NCBI GenBank assembly: GCA_009774395.1
Contig: VSNQ01000060.1
Span: 1-25,964 of the forward strand
Direction: 5' to 3'
DNA: 25,964 nt
From: Lachnospiraceae bacterium
GTDB lineage: Bacteria; Bacillota; Clostridia; Lachnospirales; Lachnospiraceae
Part shown: positions 22,049 to 25,964 of the stretch, piece after piece
Position numbering within the stretch: the first letter of the stretch is position 1
Layout of the letters: the number at the start of each line of letters is the position of its first letter
Notes under the pieces: model-generated
Told to the model about the DNA's origin: nothing
The model's database searches: none
What the model saw: only the letters and a program-made list of their open reading frames with translations
Made by a program: the position numbers and the translations under genes

Positions 22049-24082
22049 ATGAAGAAAGCGGACATAGGTGTGGCATTATATTTGCTGAGTGCTTTTATTA
22101 TGTTAATTGTGCCAATACCCAACACGTTGCTGGACGTGCTGTTGGCACTCAACATCTCAGTAGCGTTCACGGTTCTGTTTACCACAATGTTTACCAAAGA
22201 GGTTTTGGATTTATCGTTTTATCCAACGATTTTGCTGTTTACAACAGTATTTAGGATTGCGCTGAATGTATCCTCTACCCGTCTTATTCTAACAACAGGA
22301 AATCCGGGTAACGTTGTTGCTACATTTGGTAATTTTGTGGGTGCCGGTGATGTTATTATCGGTGTTGTTGTATTTTTAATTTTGTTGATTGTGCAGTTTG
22401 TCGTTATCAACAAAGGTTCTGAACGTGTTGCAGAAGTTACAGCGCGTTTTACCTTGGATGCTATGCCAGGTAAACAGATGGCGATTGACGCAGACTTAAA
22501 TACAGGTGCTATTACAGACGCAGAGGCAAAGGTACAGCGTGACAAGCTGCAGCAGGAAGCAAGCTTCTTTGGCTCTATGGACGGTGCTGTGAAGTATGTA
22601 AAGGGAGATGCAACAGCCGGATTGATTATTACAGGCATTAATATTATCGGCGGACTCTTAATGGGCGTATTAAGACAAGGCATGGATATTAATGATGCGC
22701 TCAATAAATATGTTATTTTAACAATGGGTGATGGTCTTGTTAGTGCGATTCCTTCGCTGCTGATATCACTGTCAACAGGTATTTTGGTAACAAAAGGTTC
22801 CAAGGAAGCGGATTTTGGTACTGTTTTAGTCAGCCAGCTTTTTGGTATTCCCAAGGTGTTGTATATGGTAGGCGCGGTGCTTGCCTTCCTTGGTATTGTA
22901 ACACCGCTGAACCCTTTGATTTTCGTAGCGCTCGGTGCAGCATTTATTATATGCGGACGTTTGATTGCCAATACGATTGAAGTTGCACAGATTGAGGCGG
23001 AAGCTGAGGAGGGCGAAGATGGTGCAGACGAGATTCGCAAACCCGAAAATGTCAATTCGCTGCTGCAGGTCGACCCAATCGAATTGGAGTTTGGTTATGG
23101 TATTATCCCGCTTGCGGATGTTAACCAAGGTGGCGACCTGCTCGACCGTGTTGTTATGATACGAAGGCAGATTGCACTTGAGCTTGGTACGGTAGTGCCG
23201 ATTATTCGTCTGCGTGACAATATTCAGCTAAATCCGAATCAGTATATTATTAAGATAAAAGGCATACAGGTCAGTGAGGGCGAGATTTTGTTTGATCACT
23301 ATATGGCAATGAATCCTGGCTTTGTGGAGGAGGAAATTTCCGGTATTCCAACATTCGAGCCATCCTTCCATCTGCCTGCTATCTGGATTACGGAGAGTCA
23401 GAGAGAACGTGCGGAGAGTGTCGGCTATACAGTTGTTGATCCGCCGTCAATTATTGCAACGCATCTAACAGAGATTATCCGTCAGTATCTTGCAGATCTG
23501 CTTACAAGACAGGATATTCAGAACCTTGTCAACAATGTTAAGGAAACAAATCCTTCGCTTGTGGAGGAACTTGTGCCGAAGCTTTTGGGACTTGGCGATA
23601 TTCAGAAAGTATTACAGAATCTGTTAAAAGAGGGTATTTCTGTAAGGGATTTGGTTACAATATTTGAAACGCTGGCAGACCACGCGGCATCGACAAGAGA
23701 TACCGATATTTTAACAGAATATGTGCGTCAAAGCTTAAAGCGGGCGATTTCCAATAAATATTTCCCTGTCAATGAAACAACGAGCGTTGTTACGTTAGAC
23801 CCTAGTTTAGAACAGGAGATTATGGGCAGCGTTAAGCAGACGGAACAGGGCGCATATCTTACGCTCGATCCAGACAAGACAAAATCAATTATGGCATCTG
23901 TGGAGTCTGAGGTCGGCAAACTTGAGAAATTAGGAAAGAATCCGATAGTAATTACTTCGCCGATTGTCAGAATGTACTTTAAGCGTTTGACGGAGGATTA
24001 CTTCAAGGATTTGGTAGTTGTTTCGTATAATGAAATTGATTCAAACGTTGAATTACAATCAGTAGGAATGGTGACAGCATGA
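22049..24082 (+). CDS. flhA: Flagellar export apparatus protein FlhA
   Basis: FlhA is the proton-driven export channel and chaperone docking platform of the flagellar type III system. The 677-residue protein is full length. The membrane half (about 1-320) holds about eight hydrophobic segments and the FHIPEP signature region (DLSFYPTILLFTTVFRIALNVSSTRLIL at about 55-82), then the cytoplasmic loop with RFTLDAMPGKQMAIDADLNTGAITDAEA. The soluble C-terminal half begins near 340 and has YGIIPLAD, RIRRQIALELG-like MIRRQIALELGTVVP, and IRLRDNIQLNPNQYIIKIKG. The stop overlaps the flhF ATG by four bases (ATGA). It is set apart from flhB by a terminator and its own leader. Confidence 0.97.
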   Translation: MKKADIGVALYLLSAFIMLIVPIPNTLLDVLLALNISVAFTVLFTTMFTKEVLDLSFYPTILLFTTVFRIALNVSSTRLILTTGNPGNVVATFGNFVGAGDVIIGVVVFLILLIVQFVVINKGSERVAEVTARFTLDAMPGKQMAIDADLNTGAITDAEAKVQRDKLQQEASFFGSMDGAVKYVKGDATAGLIITGINIIGGLLMGVLRQGMDINDALNKYVILTMGDGLVSAIPSLLISLSTGILVTKGSKEADFGTVLVSQLFGIPKVLYMVGAVLAFLGIVTPLNPLIFVALGAAFIICGRLIANTIEVAQIEAEAEEGEDGADEIRKPENVNSLLQVDPIELEFGYGIIPLADVNQGGDLLDRVVMIRRQIALELGTVVPIIRLRDNIQLNPNQYIIKIKGIQVSEGEILFDHYMAMNPGFVEEEISGIPTFEPSFHLPAIWITESQRERAESVGYTVVDPPSIIATHLTEIIRQYLADLLTRQDIQNLVNNVKETNPSLVEELVPKLLGLGDIQKVLQNLLKEGISVRDLVTIFETLADHAASTRDTDILTEYVRQSLKRAISNKYFPVNETTSVVTLDPSLEQEIMGSVKQTEQGAYLTLDPDKTKSIMASVESEVGKLEKLGKNPIVITSPIVRMYFKRLTEDYFKDLVVVSYNEIDSNVELQSVGMVTA

Positions 24083-25401
24083 TAATTAAGAAATTTCAAG
24101 GGAAGACAAAAGAGGAAGCATTAGAGAGTGCGAGAAAAGAATTGGGCGATAACATTGTTGAGATGAATACCAAAAACGTAAAGTCAAAAGGGCTGCTCGG
24201 TATTTTCAAGGGAACGAGAGTGGAAGTAACAGTAGCCAAGGAGGAAGACAACGATAATTCTACTGTGAAGGCGGAGGGCGTAAAAGTAAGTTTAAGTCAG
24301 GGCAAAGGGATTTCGCAGGATAATACATTTGCAGAGAATGATTTAGAGAGTGATGTGCGGGCGGTAGCGGATGCGTTGGCTGCCTTCGCACCACAGCAAA
24401 AACCTCCGGTTTCAAAGAGAGAATGGCAGACAGACAAAGAAAATATAGGGCCTTCGGGCGAAAACCTGAAAGGAATTGGGATTGAGAAAAAGCTAGATAC
24501 GCTCCAGAACTTAATAGAGCGACAGCTATCCAAACAACAGGAGATTCGGATGTCAATGGATGAAAATAAATTTGAGGAAGACGGATACGATGATGAGGAA
24601 ACGGAACGCGTCGGTTTTTTGCGGCTGCTGTACAACAAAATGATTGACAATGAAGTCAGTGAAAAATATGCCAATGAAATTATAGACGAAATAGACCGAA
24701 ACTGTAAGGCTGATGTAACAATGGACTATATGCTTTCGGAGATTTACCAGAGAATGATATTAAAGTTCGGCAAGCCTTATATGGTGGAGGAAAATAATGA
24801 TGGTCTGAGAGTCGTGTTTTTTGTGGGGCCGACAGGCGTTGGCAAAACGACTACCATTGCGAAAATTGCATCTAATTTTCATATTGAGCACAAAAAGAAG
24901 GTAGCACTCTTAACAGCGGATACATACCGGATTGCGGCGGCGGAGCAGTTGCGCACATACGCCAATATTTTGGAAGTACCATTTCGGGTAGTGTATACAG
25001 CAGAGGAGATTACCAGTGCGGCGGAGGATTATAGAGATTACGATTATATTCTTGTAGATACAACAGGGCATTCGCCAAATAACGAAGCGCAATGCGAGGG
25101 CGTGAGCGAATTAATCAGTTCAGTTCATACGACAGCAAAAAAAGAAGTGTTTCTTGTGGTATCGGCTTCGACGAAATACAGAGATTTAATGAAGATTGCA
25201 GATACCTATAAGGAAATAGCAGATTACAAACTGATTTTCACAAAGCTGGATGAAACGACGGCACTAGGGAATATATACAATTTGAAGATGCATACAGGTG
25301 CACCGCTTTCATACGTGACTTGTGGCCAGAATGTCCCTGATGATATTGAATACTTCAATCCACAGGCAACAGTAAAACAGTTATTAGGAGGTAGACGTTA
25401 G
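24079..25401 (+). CDS. flhF: Flagellar SRP-type GTPase FlhF
   Basis: FlhF is an SRP-family GTPase that places flagella and works with FlhG. The 440-residue protein has a basic N-terminal B domain (IKKFQGKTKEEALESARKELG), a long low-complexity charged linker at about 55-175, an N domain (to about 240), and the G domain. The G domain has P-loop GPTGVGKTTT at 250-258, TADTYRIAAAEQLRTYA, DTTGHS at 327-332 where most homologues have DTAGRS or DTAGHS, and TKLDET at 388-393. The Ala to Thr change in G3 may be harmless. It overlaps flhA by four bases and is followed after 49 bases by flhG. Confidence 0.96.
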   Translation: MIIKKFQGKTKEEALESARKELGDNIVEMNTKNVKSKGLLGIFKGTRVEVTVAKEEDNDNSTVKAEGVKVSLSQGKGISQDNTFAENDLESDVRAVADALAAFAPQQKPPVSKREWQTDKENIGPSGENLKGIGIEKKLDTLQNLIERQLSKQQEIRMSMDENKFEEDGYDDEETERVGFLRLLYNKMIDNEVSEKYANEIIDEIDRNCKADVTMDYMLSEIYQRMILKFGKPYMVEENNDGLRVVFFVGPTGVGKTTTIAKIASNFHIEHKKKVALLTADTYRIAAAEQLRTYANILEVPFRVVYTAEEITSAAEDYRDYDYILVDTTGHSPNNEAQCEGVSELISSVHTTAKKEVFLVVSASTKYRDLMKIADTYKEIADYKLIFTKLDETTALGNIYNLKMHTGAPLSYVTCGQNVPDDIEYFNPQATVKQLLGGRR

Positions 25402-25450
25402 GCAGAGGAAGTGCGTTGCATATCGCAGTGCGGCGTGATTGGAGGGAAGA

Positions 25451-25964
25451 ATGGACCAAGCAGAACAGTTAAGAAATGTAATTAAATTAAAGCCTATGCC
25501 AAAACCGCTTGCAAGAGTACTGACGGTGACAAGCGGCAAAGGTGGTGTGGGAAAGTCAAATACATCTATCAATCTGGCGTGTCAGTTTAAGAGAATGGGT
25601 TATAAAGTAGTTATATTGGATGCAGATTTTGGCATGGCAAATATCGAAATTATGTTCGGAACTGTACCCAAGCATAACTTAAGTGACTTAATTTATAAAG
25701 GGAAAAATATTACGCAGATTATCACATGGGGGCCGATGGAGATTGGATTTATTTCTGGTGGCTCTGGAATTGCAGGATTATCCAATTTGAATGGGGATAA
25801 TTTGAATTATATTATTAAAAATCTTGCGGAATTAGATAGTATTGCCGATATAATTATAATAGATACAGGGGCGGGGATATCGGATGCCGTTCTTGATTTT
25901 TTGGTGGCAAGTGGTGAAATTTTAGTGGTGGCAACACCAGAGCCCACTTCCATTACGGATTCTT
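25451..25964 (+). CDS. flhG: Flagellar number regulator FlhG (YlxH/FleN), truncated by window end
   Basis: FlhG is a MinD/ParA-type ATPase that limits flagellar number by stimulating the FlhF GTPase; in Gram-positives it also helps C-ring assembly through FliM/FliY. The visible 171 codons start at the ATG at 25451, preceded by GGAGGGAAG. A conserved N-terminal segment DQAEQLRNVI, which resembles the FlhF-activating helix with its Gln, comes first. Then the deviant Walker A SGKGGVGKSNTSINLA at about 29-44, the Walker A' region VVILDADFGMANIEIMFG, and Walker B IIIIDTGAG. The frame is open to the last base, so the C terminus lies outside the window. Confidence 0.94.
   Translation, partial: MDQAEQLRNVIKLKPMPKPLARVLTVTSGKGGVGKSNTSINLACQFKRMGYKVVILDADFGMANIEIMFGTVPKHNLSDLIYKGKNITQIITWGPMEIGFISGGSGIAGLSNLNGDNLNYIIKNLAELDSIADIIIIDTGAGISDAVLDFLVASGEILVVATPEPTSITDS

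Noticed and set aside
22219..23055. 278-codon open frame on the - strand
   Set aside because: Lies fully inside flhA, with Ser/Thr/Ile-rich composition typical of an antisense shadow.

Overview
The window is low to moderate GC, Gram-positive-like DNA, most likely from a motile gut or rumen member of the Lachnospiraceae or a close Clostridial relative. This rests on purine-rich Shine-Dalgarno sites, sigma-A type promoters, a flagellar gene order in which flbD, motA/motB, a FliY-type (CheC-FliN) switch protein, cheY and flhF/flhG sit in one cluster, meso-diaminopimelate dehydrogenase, and a Uma2/DUF820 protein. Family placement is inference; no rRNA is present.

Bases 1-12.6 kb hold mixed housekeeping and accessory genes, almost all on the + strand: a DUF1653 protein, a family 2 glycosyltransferase, glyA, a membrane-anchored GH3-like protein that lacks the usual catalytic His loop, a small orphan gene, a Uma2 nuclease-like gene, a large protein with a C-terminal pRiA4b ORF-3-like domain, a cytoplasmic GH95 alpha-fucosidase, a zinc-ribbon protein, diaminopimelate dehydrogenase and an acidic protein of unknown function. 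The intergenic DNA at 3.3-6.5 kb contains several fold-back (MITE-like) elements and what may be a decayed radical SAM fragment. Two glycine tRNA genes are present, GCC on the - strand near 6.3 kb and CCC on the + strand near 12.7 kb.

Bases 12.9-25.96 kb are a flagellar and chemotaxis cluster: flbD, motA, motB, fliL, fliM, fliY, cheY, fliO, fliP, fliQ, fliR, flhB, flhA, flhF and flhG, the last cut by the window edge. The order follows function: stator (MotAB), FliL, C-ring switch (FliM/FliY) with its response regulator CheY, type III export gate (FliOPQR, FlhB, FlhA), then the number and placement GTPase/ATPase pair (FlhF/FlhG). Several genes overlap by 1-4 bases, which suggests translational coupling. 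A strong intrinsic terminator after flhB and a ~300-base AT-rich leader before flhA suggest at least two transcription units. The cluster starts abruptly beside a tRNA-Gly gene, without flgE, which usually precedes flbD.

I see no complete new system such as a defence island, prophage or biosynthetic cluster. The observations most worth checking are a recurrent TTATGTAA motif before flbD, motA and flhA (three helically phased copies before flhA), the fold-back element families, the Met/Gln-rich linker in FliY, and the degenerate GH3 protein.
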